Counted from the first letter of the stretch, positions 19,546 to 28,933 are shown. The stretch: DNA of 64,000 bases from Phormidium ambiguum IAM M-71 (GCF_001904725.1 NZ_MRCE01000025.1:1-64000), one strand, 5' to 3'. Notes: generated from the sequence alone by a model not told the origin. Program-made: numbers and translations.

Positions 19546-20238
19546 CTAAATTTTTTTAATTAAATAGGCACAACGTCGATCGCCCTGCAAAATATGTTCT
19601 ACTCTTTGAATAGAAACAGTTGGGCCTAATAAAGTACGGAAAACTTCCAATTCAGAAGAACATAATAAGTGACAACTGTTAGCTGCCGATCGCACAGGAC
19701 AGTGATTTTCTACTAATAATAAAGCATCATCGGATTGAGAAATTACCTCAGCCATGTAGCCTTCTTGAGCTCGTAAATTGGCGATCGCTTTTACCTTTTC
19801 CGACCAATCTCTGCCTTCAGCAATCTCCACACTTCTGGCAGTGTAAGCTTGAATTTGCCGCCCAGCACGTTCGGCCAAAAGTTTTTCTAATCCCGAACTG
19901 CCAAAAACTGCTTCAACTCCCCGCAACAAATCCACCATTAAATCAGCGTGACTATCGGGAAACTGACTGCTACAATGTTCCGTCAAATGCCACAGCTTAA
20001 CAGGACGACCTTGGGGGCGGCGTTCTTCGTAATATGTTACCCATTTTTCGGCTCGAAGTATTTGTAAATGTTGGCGGACAGCCATTGGCGATACTCCCAG
20101 CTGTTTGGCAATATTGGTGGCAGTTTGTGCCCCTTGCATTTTTAAGAGGTAAAGGATTTGATCTTTAGATTTTTGTCTTTCCTCCATGTTCTCGACCGGG
20201 GACTTATCAGATTTGCTTATACTAAAATCGTTTTTCAC
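19546..20238 (-). CDS. sufR: Iron-sulfur cluster biosynthesis repressor SufR
   Basis: DeoR/ArsR-like winged-helix regulator that senses Fe-S status and represses suf genes in cyanobacteria. The helix-turn-helix is GAQTATNIAKQLGVSPMAVR (36-55), followed by the wing RRPQGRPVKLWHLT. Candidate cluster ligands are C180, C193 and C223. The usual partner operon sufBCDS is not in the window; the divergent neighbour is a small membrane-protein gene 108 nt away. The start is either this GTG or an internal ATG at 20187; neither has a clear ribosome-binding site. Confidence 0.9.
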   Translation of the reverse strand: MKNDFSISKSDKSPVENMEERQKSKDQILYLLKMQGAQTATNIAKQLGVSPMAVRQHLQILRAEKWVTYYEERRPQGRPVKLWHLTEHCSSQFPDSHADLMVDLLRGVEAVFGSSGLEKLLAERAGRQIQAYTARSVEIAEGRDWSEKVKAIANLRAQEGYMAEVISQSDDALLLVENHCPVRSAANSCHLLCSSELEVFRTLLGPTVSIQRVEHILQGDRRCAYLIKKI

Positions 20239-20346
20239 GGTGTTATCTTTAAATTTGCTAATAAAAGAACGATAACATTTATCAGTTTTAAGGGCAGAAT
20301 ATATTAAGCCGAATTAGACAAGTAGTTTTAAAAATTACATCTTTCT
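20239..20346. promoter_or_regulatory. Divergent sufR / small-protein promoter region with inverted repeats
   Basis: TGTTATC at 20241-20247 is matched by GATAACA at 20271-20277, and GATAA-CAT-TTATC forms a shorter palindrome at 20271-20283. Either could be an operator controlling sufR and the divergent gene. The published cyanobacterial SufR site (CAAC-N6-GTTG as I recall it) was not seen, so regulator identity is open. Confidence 0.35.
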
Positions 20347-20610
20347 ATGGATAGAAAAAAGCAACGCCCACAAATTAAAAAAGCTAATCGCTTCTTCTTA
20401 TATATTTTGGCGTGTAGCACAGTGGGTGTGGTGTTGGGGGGAACTGCTAGCTGGGCAGAAAGCAATCGTTGTTGGCTAGCAGATTCGCCCAGCAAACAGT
20501 GCATAACTGAAAGTCCTCTGATGTCAACCATCCAAGGTATGAGTACAGGATTAATCGCTGGAATGGGTGCGGGACTTGGTGCGACTTGGCAAATGAATCG
20601 GAAAGATTAA
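20347..20610 (+). CDS. Hypothetical small protein with export signal and glycine-rich end
   Basis: An 87-residue protein, not recognised. A basic N-terminus (MDRKKQRPQIKKANR) is followed by a hydrophobic segment FLYILACSTVGVVLGGTASWA that could be a signal peptide cleaved after SWA or a membrane anchor. Two cysteines follow (CWLADSPSKQC), then a glycine-rich hydrophobic segment GLIAGMGAGLGATW. It is divergent from sufR and convergent with the GDYXXLXY gene, ending 3 nt from it. Confidence 0.7.
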   Translation: MDRKKQRPQIKKANRFFLYILACSTVGVVLGGTASWAESNRCWLADSPSKQCITESPLMSTIQGMSTGLIAGMGAGLGATWQMNRKD

Positions 20611-20612
20611 TC

Positions 20613-21236
20613 TTAAAAGCGGTAGTTGCGATCGCGTACCCACAAACTCAGCGGAACAGAATTACCTTGAGCATCTACTTTCACTTCTACAACAAAAGGT
20701 AAAGGTTTTCCTTGTGACCTTTCAACTCCTGTTTGCGCCTGACTAATATCTCTGTTGAACTCTTCTCGCCGATCTTCTGGGAAATAATAATTTTCCAGTC
20801 CATAATCGATCGTGCCGTAGCGTAAGCGACCCCTCAAAGCTACTTGATTAGCAGGTAAATTAGCAGGAAGAGAAGTACTTACAGCAACAGGCTTCCAGGG
20901 TTTAGGACGACCTGAAGAATTTTGTTCTGTGGGCGCTTCTAAAATTACATATAAATTTCGAGATTCCCGATTTTGATTCTTTAACTCTTTCCCTCCAGGT
21001 AACTTTTCTAAATTTGCTTTTCGAGAAATATCATAAGTCAGAGTTTGGGAATAACCTCGTAACAAATCATAAGGATCGACTGGCGCGGTTTGTAAAATAG
21101 CCGTTTTTCCTGTTAAATGAATCAAAATAGCTTGAGCAGGAATAGCGACTATTAACGCCGTTTGAAAAGCTAAAGGTAGCCAAAATCTCCAAGAACGGGT
21201 ATTAGGAAAAGCTTGAGAATTATCATTAGTATTCAT
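20613..21236 (-). CDS. GDYXXLXY domain protein
   Basis: A 207-residue protein with one N-terminal membrane segment (WLPLAFQTALIVAIPAQAILIHL) and an exported domain. The family motif appears as VDPYDLLRGYSQTLTY, and the later LRYGTIDYGLENYYFPE stretch is also typical. Function unknown. In cyanobacteria it is usually found after a DUF2157 membrane protein, as here, 53 nt downstream and on the same strand, so the two products probably act together in the envelope. Confidence 0.82.
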   Translation of the reverse strand: MNTNDNSQAFPNTRSWRFWLPLAFQTALIVAIPAQAILIHLTGKTAILQTAPVDPYDLLRGYSQTLTYDISRKANLEKLPGGKELKNQNRESRNLYVILEAPTEQNSSGRPKPWKPVAVSTSLPANLPANQVALRGRLRYGTIDYGLENYYFPEDRREEFNRDISQAQTGVERSQGKPLPFVVEVKVDAQGNSVPLSLWVRDRNYRF

Positions 21237-21278
21237 CTGTGTTTATCTGTGTTCATCTGTGGACATCTGTGGTTAAAA
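21234..21278. repeat. Short tandem TTTATCTGTG-type repeats
   Basis: The spacer between the DUF2157 and GDYXXLXY genes holds four imperfect units of the decamer TTTATCTGTG (ATCTGTGTTT, ATCTGTGTTC, ATCTGTGGAC, ATCTGTGGTT). The same repeat occurs at 56517-56562 in front of the MafI-like immunity gene. Confidence 0.75.
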
Positions 21279-21289
21279 AAATCCTAATT

Positions 21290-22666
21290 TTATTGCTCAG
21301 GATTAAAATTTCTGAGATAACGTTCAAACCAAAGTCCGGCGGCAATAACACCAACACCACACAGGAATAAAACAAAAGCTTTAAATAACAAATTGGTGTC
21401 GTATTCTAACATTCTAGTAGCAATTTGTAAGGTTAGTAGTATGATGCCACCCCAGAATCCCCGCCTTTCCCCAGTTCCGATTGATTCTCGAATTAAACCA
21501 GCAGCGAGAATAAATAAAACAGCATTGAAAACAAAGATAGCGACTGCGGAAATAGGAGTAATATTGACATGAAATAACAGGACAAATGCTGCGATCGCAA
21601 TCATGCTAGCAACAACCGCAGTAGTTCGATCCATCCGTTGCCCTAAATGTAACCATTGCCAAATTGCGATCGACCAAAGAAATATGACATTTATTACTAA
21701 TAAAATGTCATTGGGATTGAACTCTTTGACTAGATTTGGCTGTGTCGTATCCCAAACAAATTGGAAAGATAAAAGATAATATGATATAGCCAAAAAAGCT
21801 AAGGCTAAATTTCTGGCTATTACTTGAAATGGCTTGTTAGCGGAATTATTAATGAATCTAAATCGCCAGAAGTTATCATCATATCCCCATAATAAAGCCG
21901 GAGGTAAAATCATCGCAGTTGTAGTAAGTAATGAGGCTAAAATTTTACTGGGAAGCTCGATTTGAACTAAGGTTACTTCTAGAGAAAAGATGATTAAGAT
22001 TGCACTGAGTCCGAATAGCCAACGCGATCGACACCAATATGCCAAAGGAATAAGCGTCAAACTGGCTAATAATGGCATATTTTGTAAAACTAACTTCAAC
22101 CACGAAAAATCGTCTATTGCATAGAGTTCAAAAATTCCCAACCAATAACCAAATCCGATTAACAAAATTGACAAAATTCCTAACAAAGTTAAGCGCAAAC
22201 TGTAAGCCATTGCTAACACGCCAATTCCCCAAACTATGTATAATCCAGCCGGGGAACCACTTTGATGAAACATTTGCGCCATTAGTGCCATATTTGCACC
22301 TAATATCAGCGCCCCTAACAATAATAAACCTTGACCTAAACGATTTTGCCATTGTGCAGTAGGCGATCGCCATAAATAAAACCCAGCAGTGTTTACCCCA
22401 ACAAATACACTAACTAATAAAAACACTCGCCACTCTCTAGACCAATCTTGCCAATTCGCTGCTACAAAAGTAATAACAGCTAAGCCTAAAAGCAAACTTC
22501 CTAACCCAAAAATAATGATAATAAAACGATTGCGGGCAGAAGTATCCAGCGTATTAAAATGATAACGTTGGGATAATAGTTCATATTGTGATTCATCAAT
22601 TAAACCCTCAGTTTGCCATTTTGCTGCCTCTTGACGTAACTGATGACGAAACTTATCTGAAACCAT
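21290..22666 (-). CDS. DUF2157 multi-pass membrane protein
   Basis: A 458-residue protein. A soluble N-terminus (about 1-45, RHQLRQEAAKWQTEGLIDESQYELL) is typical of DUF2157 and is followed by roughly 12 hydrophobic segments. Function unknown. It is the first gene of a probable two-gene operon with the GDYXXLXY protein. No enzymatic motif seen. Confidence 0.85.
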   Translation of the reverse strand: MVSDKFRHQLRQEAAKWQTEGLIDESQYELLSQRYHFNTLDTSARNRFIIIIFGLGSLLLGLAVITFVAANWQDWSREWRVFLLVSVFVGVNTAGFYLWRSPTAQWQNRLGQGLLLLGALILGANMALMAQMFHQSGSPAGLYIVWGIGVLAMAYSLRLTLLGILSILLIGFGYWLGIFELYAIDDFSWLKLVLQNMPLLASLTLIPLAYWCRSRWLFGLSAILIIFSLEVTLVQIELPSKILASLLTTTAMILPPALLWGYDDNFWRFRFINNSANKPFQVIARNLALAFLAISYYLLSFQFVWDTTQPNLVKEFNPNDILLVINVIFLWSIAIWQWLHLGQRMDRTTAVVASMIAIAAFVLLFHVNITPISAVAIFVFNAVLFILAAGLIRESIGTGERRGFWGGIILLTLQIATRMLEYDTNLLFKAFVLFLCGVGVIAAGLWFERYLRNFNPEQ

Positions 22667-22829
22667 AGAACCATCCTAAATACTTTGTTTGCGTAAGTCC
22701 TGTTACTTTCCAACTAAAAGAATATTCTTATAGGCACATCTCAGTTTAAAATGTAACTGATACAGATTTAGTTTAACTAGCTAATTTGTGTTTCCCGGTT
22801 AAATATGACAGTTTGTATAACGTCCATTT

Positions 22830-23780
22830 ATGGAAAAAACTTCTAATTTATTAATTAAACTTAGCCGCCGTTTATTTACAGAGTCCTGTTTGCAGGAAAA
22901 ATTTGTTACGGCATTAACCCAACCTCAACCTTTTCAGCCTTGCGTACTTTGGTGTCGAGAAAAACCAAACGAACTACCTTTTTTAGTCGCATCGCCAACT
23001 GATTGGCAACCTTATTTTATAGATAGATTAGCTTTAGATAGCAAACCAGGTCAACATTCTTTGCATAATTCTGGTTATTATTACTGTTTAGATTTTTCTT
23101 CGGTATTTGCTGCTGCTATTTTGTTAGCAATTTCTTCTCCTGTGAAAGTAGTTTTTGATATGTGCGCTGCACCGGGAGGAAAAGGAATTTTTGCTTGGCG
23201 AGTTTTCCAACCTGAGTTATTAATTGCTAATGAGGTAATTGGGAAACGGTTGGGAATGTTAATTTCTAATTTAAAAAGATGTCAAATTCAGCCATCCGTT
23301 GTGGTGAATCGAGATTCTAGTATTTTGGCAGAAATGTTTGCTCAAACTAGTGATTTGGTGATTGTGGATGCTCCTTGTACGGGACAATCTTTGTTAGCTA
23401 AAGGGGAAAAAGCAGTGGGGTGTTTTCATCCAACTAATATTAATCAATGTGCGAATAGACAAAAGAGGATTATTGCTAATTCGGCAAAAATAGTAGCGCC
23501 GCAAGGGTATTTAGCTTATATGACTTGTACTTATTCGCCGGAAGAAAATGAGGAAGTTTGCCAATGGTTGCTGAAAAAGTTTCCCCATTTTCAAGCTGTG
23601 GAAATTGAGCATTTGCGGGATTATCGATCGCATTTAACAACCCTTCCCTGTTACCGGATTTGGCCGCAAGATGGATTAGGTGCGGGTGCATTTGCGGCAT
23701 TGTTCAAAAATACAGAACAAAGTGAAGCCAATCAACTTGATTTAGATGCTTTGGAAAGTTCAAGTATTGTGCGTTTCTAA
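22830..23780 (+). CDS. RsmB/NOP-type rRNA cytosine-C5 methyltransferase
   Basis: SAM-dependent m5C methyltransferase of the RsmB/NOP2 family. The SAM loop is DMCAAPGGKG (110-119). The two catalytic cysteines are C183 in the motif IV DAPCTGQ and C233 in the motif VI MTCTYSPEEN. At 316 residues it lacks the N-terminal NusB-like domain of full-length RsmB, so the exact target (16S position or other RNA) is uncertain. Stands alone. Confidence 0.9.
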   Translation: MEKTSNLLIKLSRRLFTESCLQEKFVTALTQPQPFQPCVLWCREKPNELPFLVASPTDWQPYFIDRLALDSKPGQHSLHNSGYYYCLDFSSVFAAAILLAISSPVKVVFDMCAAPGGKGIFAWRVFQPELLIANEVIGKRLGMLISNLKRCQIQPSVVVNRDSSILAEMFAQTSDLVIVDAPCTGQSLLAKGEKAVGCFHPTNINQCANRQKRIIANSAKIVAPQGYLAYMTCTYSPEENEEVCQWLLKKFPHFQAVEIEHLRDYRSHLTTLPCYRIWPQDGLGAGAFAALFKNTEQSEANQLDLDALESSSIVRF

Positions 23781-23849
23781 TACCAATTCTCTGATGAATC
23801 GTAGAGAGTTCTATTTTTGGCTTTAATCTCATGAGAGGCTTTGTGTAGA

Positions 23850-25040
23850 GTGGAAACGGAAAATTCGGTTGCTTATGCTGACCTCAATCCCTTACAAAAA
23901 AGACAGCGCCTTTTTGAATTAGCTGCTGTTTTTCTCCGACTAGGGACGATCGCCTTTGGCGGACCCGCCGCACACATCGCCATGATGGATGATGAAGTCG
24001 TGAAACGCCGTCAATGGATGAGTCGAGAAACATTATTAGATTTGTTGGGTGTCACCAATTTGATTCCTGGGCCTAACTCAACGGAACTGGCGATTCACAT
24101 TGGCTACGAACGAGGAGGTTGGAAAGGTTTGTTCGTTGCAGGTACCTGCTTTATTTTGCCTGCAATGTTGATTGTTTGGATACTGGCTGCGATTTACGAT
24201 CGTTATCAAACCGTGCCTCAAGTTGAGTGGCTGTTGTACGGTATTAAGCCTGTAATCATTGCCATTGTGTTGCAAGCAGTTTGGCAGTTGGGGAAAAAGG
24301 CTGCCAAAGATGTGCCGACTATAATTGCTGGAATTGTAGCGATCGCAGCTTATTTTGCTGGATTAAATGAAATTCTACTGCTGGTAATAGTAGGAATTGC
24401 CGTGATGCTAGTGAAGAATTGGCAACGACGGGGAAACTTTTTAGGAGCATTAATACTGCCATTATCAGGGACTTTCGCACAGGTTGGTACTGTAGCCGCA
24501 ACAACTGATTCTGTAACCTGGGTAAATGTGTTTTTGTTCTTTCTGAAAATTGGTAGTGTTCTTTACGGCAGTGGCTATGTATTGTTGGCATTTCTGCAAC
24601 GGGATTTGGTGGAAAACAATAATTGGCTGACATCTCAGCAACTTTTAGATGCGATTGCGATCGGTCAGTTTACACCGGGGCCTGTATTTACCACCGCAAC
24701 CTTTATTGGCTATTTGTTGGCGGGTAATGCGGGGGCGATCGCAGGGACTATTGGTATCTTTCTCCCGGCATTTGTGTTTGTCTGGCTGGTCAATCCTTGG
24801 GTTCCCAAAATCCGCTCATCGCCTTGGACAAGTGGGTTTTTAGATGGAGTCAATGTGGCATCTTTAGGACTGATGGCAGGTGTCACTTGGACTTTAGGAC
24901 GGGCGGCTTTGATTGATTGGTTGACGGTTATAGTGGCAATTGCTAGTGCGATCGCAGTATTTCGCTTCAAAGTCAATTCTGCCTGGTTAGTTCTGGCTGG
25001 TGCAATTGTTGGCTTTCTGTTTCAGTTCTTCAAAGTTTAG
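23850..25040 (+). CDS. chrA: Chromate transporter, ChrA family
   Basis: A membrane protein of the CHR superfamily with two homologous halves. Each half carries the family signature: FGGPAAHIAMM with LIPGPNSTELAIHIGYERGG in the first, and FTPGPVFTTATFIGYLLAG in the second. About ten hydrophobic segments. ChrA exports chromate, taking sulfate-like oxyanions as substrate class. Start taken as the GTG at 23850, which has AGAGG about 11 nt upstream; an in-frame TTG at 23841 is too close to that site. Confidence 0.9.
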   Translation: METENSVAYADLNPLQKRQRLFELAAVFLRLGTIAFGGPAAHIAMMDDEVVKRRQWMSRETLLDLLGVTNLIPGPNSTELAIHIGYERGGWKGLFVAGTCFILPAMLIVWILAAIYDRYQTVPQVEWLLYGIKPVIIAIVLQAVWQLGKKAAKDVPTIIAGIVAIAAYFAGLNEILLLVIVGIAVMLVKNWQRRGNFLGALILPLSGTFAQVGTVAATTDSVTWVNVFLFFLKIGSVLYGSGYVLLAFLQRDLVENNNWLTSQQLLDAIAIGQFTPGPVFTTATFIGYLLAGNAGAIAGTIGIFLPAFVFVWLVNPWVPKIRSSPWTSGFLDGVNVASLGLMAGVTWTLGRAALIDWLTVIVAIASAIAVFRFKVNSAWLVLAGAIVGFLFQFFKV

Positions 25041-25059
25041 ATCGGGTTCGGATAATCCC

Positions 25060-25112
25060 TAATATGTCTCCCCTCCCCGTGTACGGGGAGGGGATTAAGG
25101 GGTGGGGTTTTT
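25060..25112. repeat. GC-rich palindromic repeat, copy 1
   Basis: CCCCTCCCCGTGTACGGGGA followed by GGGG, then ATTAAGGGGTGGGGTT, lies between chrA and the ABC transporter genes. Other copies are at 29850-29895, 47111-47162, 48689-48795, 54292-54387 and 62641-62740, all intergenic. Confidence 0.85.
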
Positions 25113-25194
25113 AGCGATGTGGTATTGCTGCTTGACGAAATTTATGCAAAACTAATTGTTAGATAATCTAACTGTTGAGTGAGGTCAATTATTT

Positions 25195-26046
25195 GTGACC
25201 AGACTTACTGAAAGCTTAGGAGAATCGCAATCTCCGATCGCTACCTCCTCTGGGATCTTAGAAACATACGCCTTAACGCGGCGCTTTGGGAAAGCGATCG
25301 CAGTGAATGACTTAAACTTGACTGTGCAAGCAGGGGAAGTATTTGGTTTACTAGGGCCGAATGGGGCGGGTAAAAGTACAGCGATTAAAATGCTGACTAC
25401 CTTATTGCCTCCTAGTGCTGGAGGTGCAACTATTGCGGGGTTGGACATCACTCGCCAAGCGGCTAAAGTGAGAAGGGCGATCGGATATGTTCCCCAATCA
25501 CTTTCTGCTGATGGCAGTTTAACAGGCTACGAAAATCTGCTGATTTTTGCCAAGTTATACGATATTCCCCGGAAAAAACGCGAAACTTTAATTCAAGAAT
25601 TGCTAAATTTTATGGGTTTGCAAGATGCTGCTCATAGATTAGTTCAACAATATTCTGGGGGAATGATTCGCAAGTTAGAAATTGCCCAAGCGATTCTACA
25701 TCAACCATTAATATTATTTTTAGATGAACCGACTGTTGGACTTGACCCTTTAGCCCGGAATAATGTTTGGGAATTAGTGGAAAGATTGCGATCGAACTTT
25801 GGCACAACTGTCTTTCTCACAACTCATTTTATGGAGGAAGCGGATATTTTGTGCGATCGAATTGCGATTATGCACCAAGGTGAAATTATTGTCACAGGCA
25901 CACCCGCAGAATTGAAAGCATCATTAAACAAAGAAAAAGCAACTTTAGATGATGTTTTTATTCACTATACCGGGGATTTATTAGCATCAGGAGCGAATTA
26001 TCGTGAAACCTCAAGAATCAGGCGTACTGCTAAACGATTGGGTTAA
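25195..26046 (+). CDS. ABC transporter ATP-binding protein (DrrA/ABC-2 export type)
   Basis: A 283-residue ATPase with Walker A GPNGAGKST, Q-loop YVPQS, signature YSGGM (QYSGGMIRKLEIAQ), Walker B LILFLDEPTVGLDP and the H-loop TTHFMEEAD. The C-terminal ATLDDVFIHYTGD region resembles daunorubicin-resistance (DrrA) ATPases. It powers the adjacent ABC-2 permease, whose gene overlaps it by 44 nt; the substrate is unknown. Start is GTG. Confidence 0.93.
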   Translation: MTRLTESLGESQSPIATSSGILETYALTRRFGKAIAVNDLNLTVQAGEVFGLLGPNGAGKSTAIKMLTTLLPPSAGGATIAGLDITRQAAKVRRAIGYVPQSLSADGSLTGYENLLIFAKLYDIPRKKRETLIQELLNFMGLQDAAHRLVQQYSGGMIRKLEIAQAILHQPLILFLDEPTVGLDPLARNNVWELVERLRSNFGTTVFLTTHFMEEADILCDRIAIMHQGEIIVTGTPAELKASLNKEKATLDDVFIHYTGDLLASGANYRETSRIRRTAKRLG

Positions 26047-26857
26047 ACCAAAACACGATCGTACCCATAATTTGCTGACTGCAACAGCGGAATTAATTAA
26101 AAAAACGATCGTCCTCACCGAACTAGAAGTCCGCAAATTACTTCACGATCCTAGTGACTTATTTGTACGTGCTGCTCAACCTATACTTTGGTTAGTGATC
26201 TTCGGACAAGTTTTCGCTCGCCTTCGAGAAATTCCTACTAATGGCTTGCCTTATTTGGATTTTATGGCTGCGGGAATTTTGGCACAAAGCGTTTTATTTG
26301 TCGCCATTTTTAGTGGAGGAATGTCGATTATTTGGGAACGAGATTTGGGTACAGTACATAAATTTCTTGTCAGTCCAACTCCCCGTGCGGCAATGGTACT
26401 TGGTAAAGCTTTATCTGCGGGAGTAAGAGGCTTTTGCCAAGTAATTGTAATTTATTTATTGTCCATGATTATTGGCGTACATCTTAATAGTAATCCCCTA
26501 GCTTTTTTGGGTGTTTTACTAGTTGTGTTTTTAGGAGCAGCTTGTTTTTGCACTTTTTCCTTAATTGTTGGCTGTCTGGTAAAATCACGAGAACGCTTTA
26601 CAGGTATTGGACAATTATTGACCATGCCTTTATTCTTTGCTAGTAATGCGATTTACCCGATTGCTTTAATGCCAATATGGTTGCAAACAATCTCACAACT
26701 CAATCCGCTAACTTACATGGTGGATGCTTTGCGAGGAACAATGCTAGAGGATGGTCGCAGCATTTATGGATTTGGTACAGATTGTCTGATTTTGCTAATA
26801 GTAGTAGTAGTTTTAACCTATATTTGCGGAAGACTTTACCCAAGATTAGCAACTTAA
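26003..26857 (+). CDS. ABC-2 type transporter permease (DrrB-like)
   Basis: A 284-residue membrane protein with about six hydrophobic segments and the ABC-2 signature LNPLTYMVDALRG near the C-terminus. FLVSPTPRAAMVLGKAL is also typical. It overlaps the ATPase gene by 44 nt, indicating coupled translation and a two-component exporter for a drug, lipid or polyketide-like substrate that cannot be named from sequence. Confidence 0.92.
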   Translation: MKPQESGVLLNDWVKPKHDRTHNLLTATAELIKKTIVLTELEVRKLLHDPSDLFVRAAQPILWLVIFGQVFARLREIPTNGLPYLDFMAAGILAQSVLFVAIFSGGMSIIWERDLGTVHKFLVSPTPRAAMVLGKALSAGVRGFCQVIVIYLLSMIIGVHLNSNPLAFLGVLLVVFLGAACFCTFSLIVGCLVKSRERFTGIGQLLTMPLFFASNAIYPIALMPIWLQTISQLNPLTYMVDALRGTMLEDGRSIYGFGTDCLILLIVVVVLTYICGRLYPRLAT

Positions 26858-26860
26858 ATT

Positions 26861-27045
26861 TTAGGTATTGGGTACTGGGGACTGGGTACTAGGAAAGTTA
26901 ATCAACTCAAAATACGATCGGGATTTGTTGATTTACATAATAAACAGGATTAATTAAGAAATTTGGTCAAACTTTCTTCCCAGTACCCAGTACCCAGTCC
27001 CTAATCCCTAATCCCCAGTACCCAGTACCCAATCCCTAATCGCTA
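26861..27045. repeat. MITE-like element with inverted GGGTACTGG repeats
   Basis: This stretch covers most of the 309-nt gap between the permease and MarR genes. The left arm TATTGGGTACTGGGGACTGG (from 26866) and GGTACTAGGAAAGTT are complementary to the right arm, which begins AACTTTCTTCCCAGTACCCA at 26970 and continues with further CAGTACC and TCCCTAA units. About 70 bases lie between. A one-sided relative lies at 61030-61070. No coding sequence is seen. Likely a non-autonomous repeat element. Confidence 0.6.
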
Positions 27046-27166
27046 TTTCCCTGAAAAAATGGTCGCTGATTAAGTAAGAGTAGAAGTAAGCAGTAACTCT
27101 TTTTGGAGTAAAATTGCTGCTCTGCATTTTCTTAACATCAGCGATAAGGGTGAGGTTAACAATCTA

Positions 27167-27646
27167 ATGGGGAAAAAGCAATCTTCTCGCAAAATTACGT
27201 CAGAAAAATGTGCTGCCAGAGTTATGGAAACTATTCCCTTAGCGATGCGTTTTATCCGCGCAGATATTCGTTCTCGCAATTCTACAACTATTTCTGTGCC
27301 GCAATTTCGGACGCTGGCGTTTTTGGATCGTAATCCAGGCGCATCTGTTTCTGATTTGGCGGAACATTTGGGAGTCACCCGTGCCACTGCTTCAGCAAAT
27401 ACAGAAAGGTTAGTGCAACGCGATTTTGTGCATCGTTGTGATGATCCCAAAGAAAGACGACGAGTAGTTCTGAATCTGACGGAAGCAGGAAAGGTTCATT
27501 TAGAGGAATGTCGGGGACAAACTCGTGAGCGGATTTCTCAATTACTTAATAGTTTAACAGAGCAGCAAATTGTTCTGATTGAAGAAGGATTAACCTTACT
27601 CAAAGAGGTGTTAGAAGAAACTTCTTTAGAGCCTCTGGAAGAATAA
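27167..27646 (+). CDS. MarR family transcriptional regulator
   Basis: A 159-residue winged-helix protein. The recognition helix region is ASVSDLAEHLGVTRATASANTERLVQRDFV and the wing is RCDDPKERRRVVLNLTEAG, both standard MarR. It lies 18 nt upstream of an MFS exporter and is probably cotranscribed with it and controls it. The ligand is unknown. Confidence 0.9.
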   Translation: MGKKQSSRKITSEKCAARVMETIPLAMRFIRADIRSRNSTTISVPQFRTLAFLDRNPGASVSDLAEHLGVTRATASANTERLVQRDFVHRCDDPKERRRVVLNLTEAGKVHLEECRGQTRERISQLLNSLTEQQIVLIEEGLTLLKEVLEETSLEPLEE

Positions 27647-27664
27647 ATTAAATGGTTTGCAAAG

Positions 27665-28933
27665 ATGTGGTGGACAACAAAGAAACAAGTAAGTGAAAAT
27701 TCAGTAATTACTCAACAGCATGACCCTTTTGCGGCTCTGAGATTTCGTAATTATCGACTATTTACGATCGGTCGATTATTGCTGTATTTGGGTTATCAAA
27801 TGCAAGGTGTGGCTGTGGGTTGGGAACTTTACGATCGCACTGGTTCAGCGATGGTTTTAGGTGGGGTTGGTTTGATACAAGTTATCCCGATCATGGCTTT
27901 AACTTTAATTGCGGGAGATTGGGCCGATCGATTCGATCGCAAACTTACCATGCTGTTCACAATATGGCTGCTCTCCTTTTGTTCCTTTGGTTTAGCCATT
28001 CTTTCCATCACCAAAGGTTCAATTTTTCTCATCTACAGCTGCTTGTTATTAATTGGTATTGCTAGAGCATTTAGTAAACCAGCCAGCGATGCTTTTGTAT
28101 GGCAATTAATCCCCAAAAATACTTTTACAAATGCCGCTACTTGGAATAGTAGTACTTTTCAATTTGCTTCCGTTGCGGGGCCATCTTTAGGAGGAGTGAT
28201 AATTGCCCTTAAAGGAGGAGCTACAGATGTATATATACTAGCAGGAATTTTAGCCTTTTTGTGTTTAGTTGCCGTCGCCATAATTCCGAATCAGAAAAAG
28301 ACTTTATCCAAAGAACCTTTGTCACTGAAAGCTTTATCAGCTGGAGCCAAATTTATTTGGAACAATCAACTAATTCTAGCAGCAATAACTTTAGATTTAT
28401 TTGCTGTATTGTTTGGTGGCGCAGTCTTTTTGTTGCCAATCTATGCCAAAGATATTTTACACGCGGGGCCAGTAGAATTAGGTTGGTTACAAGCAGCCCC
28501 TTCGATCGGGGCTTTAATAATGACAGTAATTTTGGCTTATTTACCACCTTTTCGCCAGACAGGAAAAGCATTACTTTTGTCAGTTGTCGGTTTTGGTGCT
28601 GCCACAATTATTTTCGGTCTTTCTCGATCGTTGTGGCTATCATTATTAATGTTATTTTTCACTGGTGCTTTTGATAGCATCAGTGTGATAATTCGGCATA
28701 CTTTGGTACAGATTCGTACTCCCAATGATTTGCGAGGTAGAGTATCGGCTGTGAATGGTGTTTTTATCAGTATGTCTAATGAATTAGGTGGGTTTGAATC
28801 TGGCTTAGTTGCTGCTTTTTTTGGGCCGATTTTTTCGGTAGTTAGTGGTGGTATTGGTACCGTACTTGTCGTTGTGGCAGTAGCTTTAATTTGGCCGAAA
28901 ATGTGGCATTTGGGAGCGCTTCATGAGGATTAA
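27665..28933 (+). CDS. MFS transporter (EntS-like efflux family)
   Basis: A 422-residue, about 12-segment transporter. The ALRFRNYRLFTIGRLLLYLGYQ start, GDWADRFDRKLT loop and later IRTPNDLRGRVSAVNGVF segment are typical of the enterobactin-exporter-like MFS subfamily. Gene order MarR-MFS with an 18-nt gap indicates a self-regulated efflux unit. Substrate cannot be told. Confidence 0.88.
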   Translation: MWWTTKKQVSENSVITQQHDPFAALRFRNYRLFTIGRLLLYLGYQMQGVAVGWELYDRTGSAMVLGGVGLIQVIPIMALTLIAGDWADRFDRKLTMLFTIWLLSFCSFGLAILSITKGSIFLIYSCLLLIGIARAFSKPASDAFVWQLIPKNTFTNAATWNSSTFQFASVAGPSLGGVIIALKGGATDVYILAGILAFLCLVAVAIIPNQKKTLSKEPLSLKALSAGAKFIWNNQLILAAITLDLFAVLFGGAVFLLPIYAKDILHAGPVELGWLQAAPSIGALIMTVILAYLPPFRQTGKALLLSVVGFGAATIIFGLSRSLWLSLLMLFFTGAFDSISVIIRHTLVQIRTPNDLRGRVSAVNGVFISMSNELGGFESGLVAAFFGPIFSVVSGGIGTVLVVVAVALIWPKMWHLGALHED

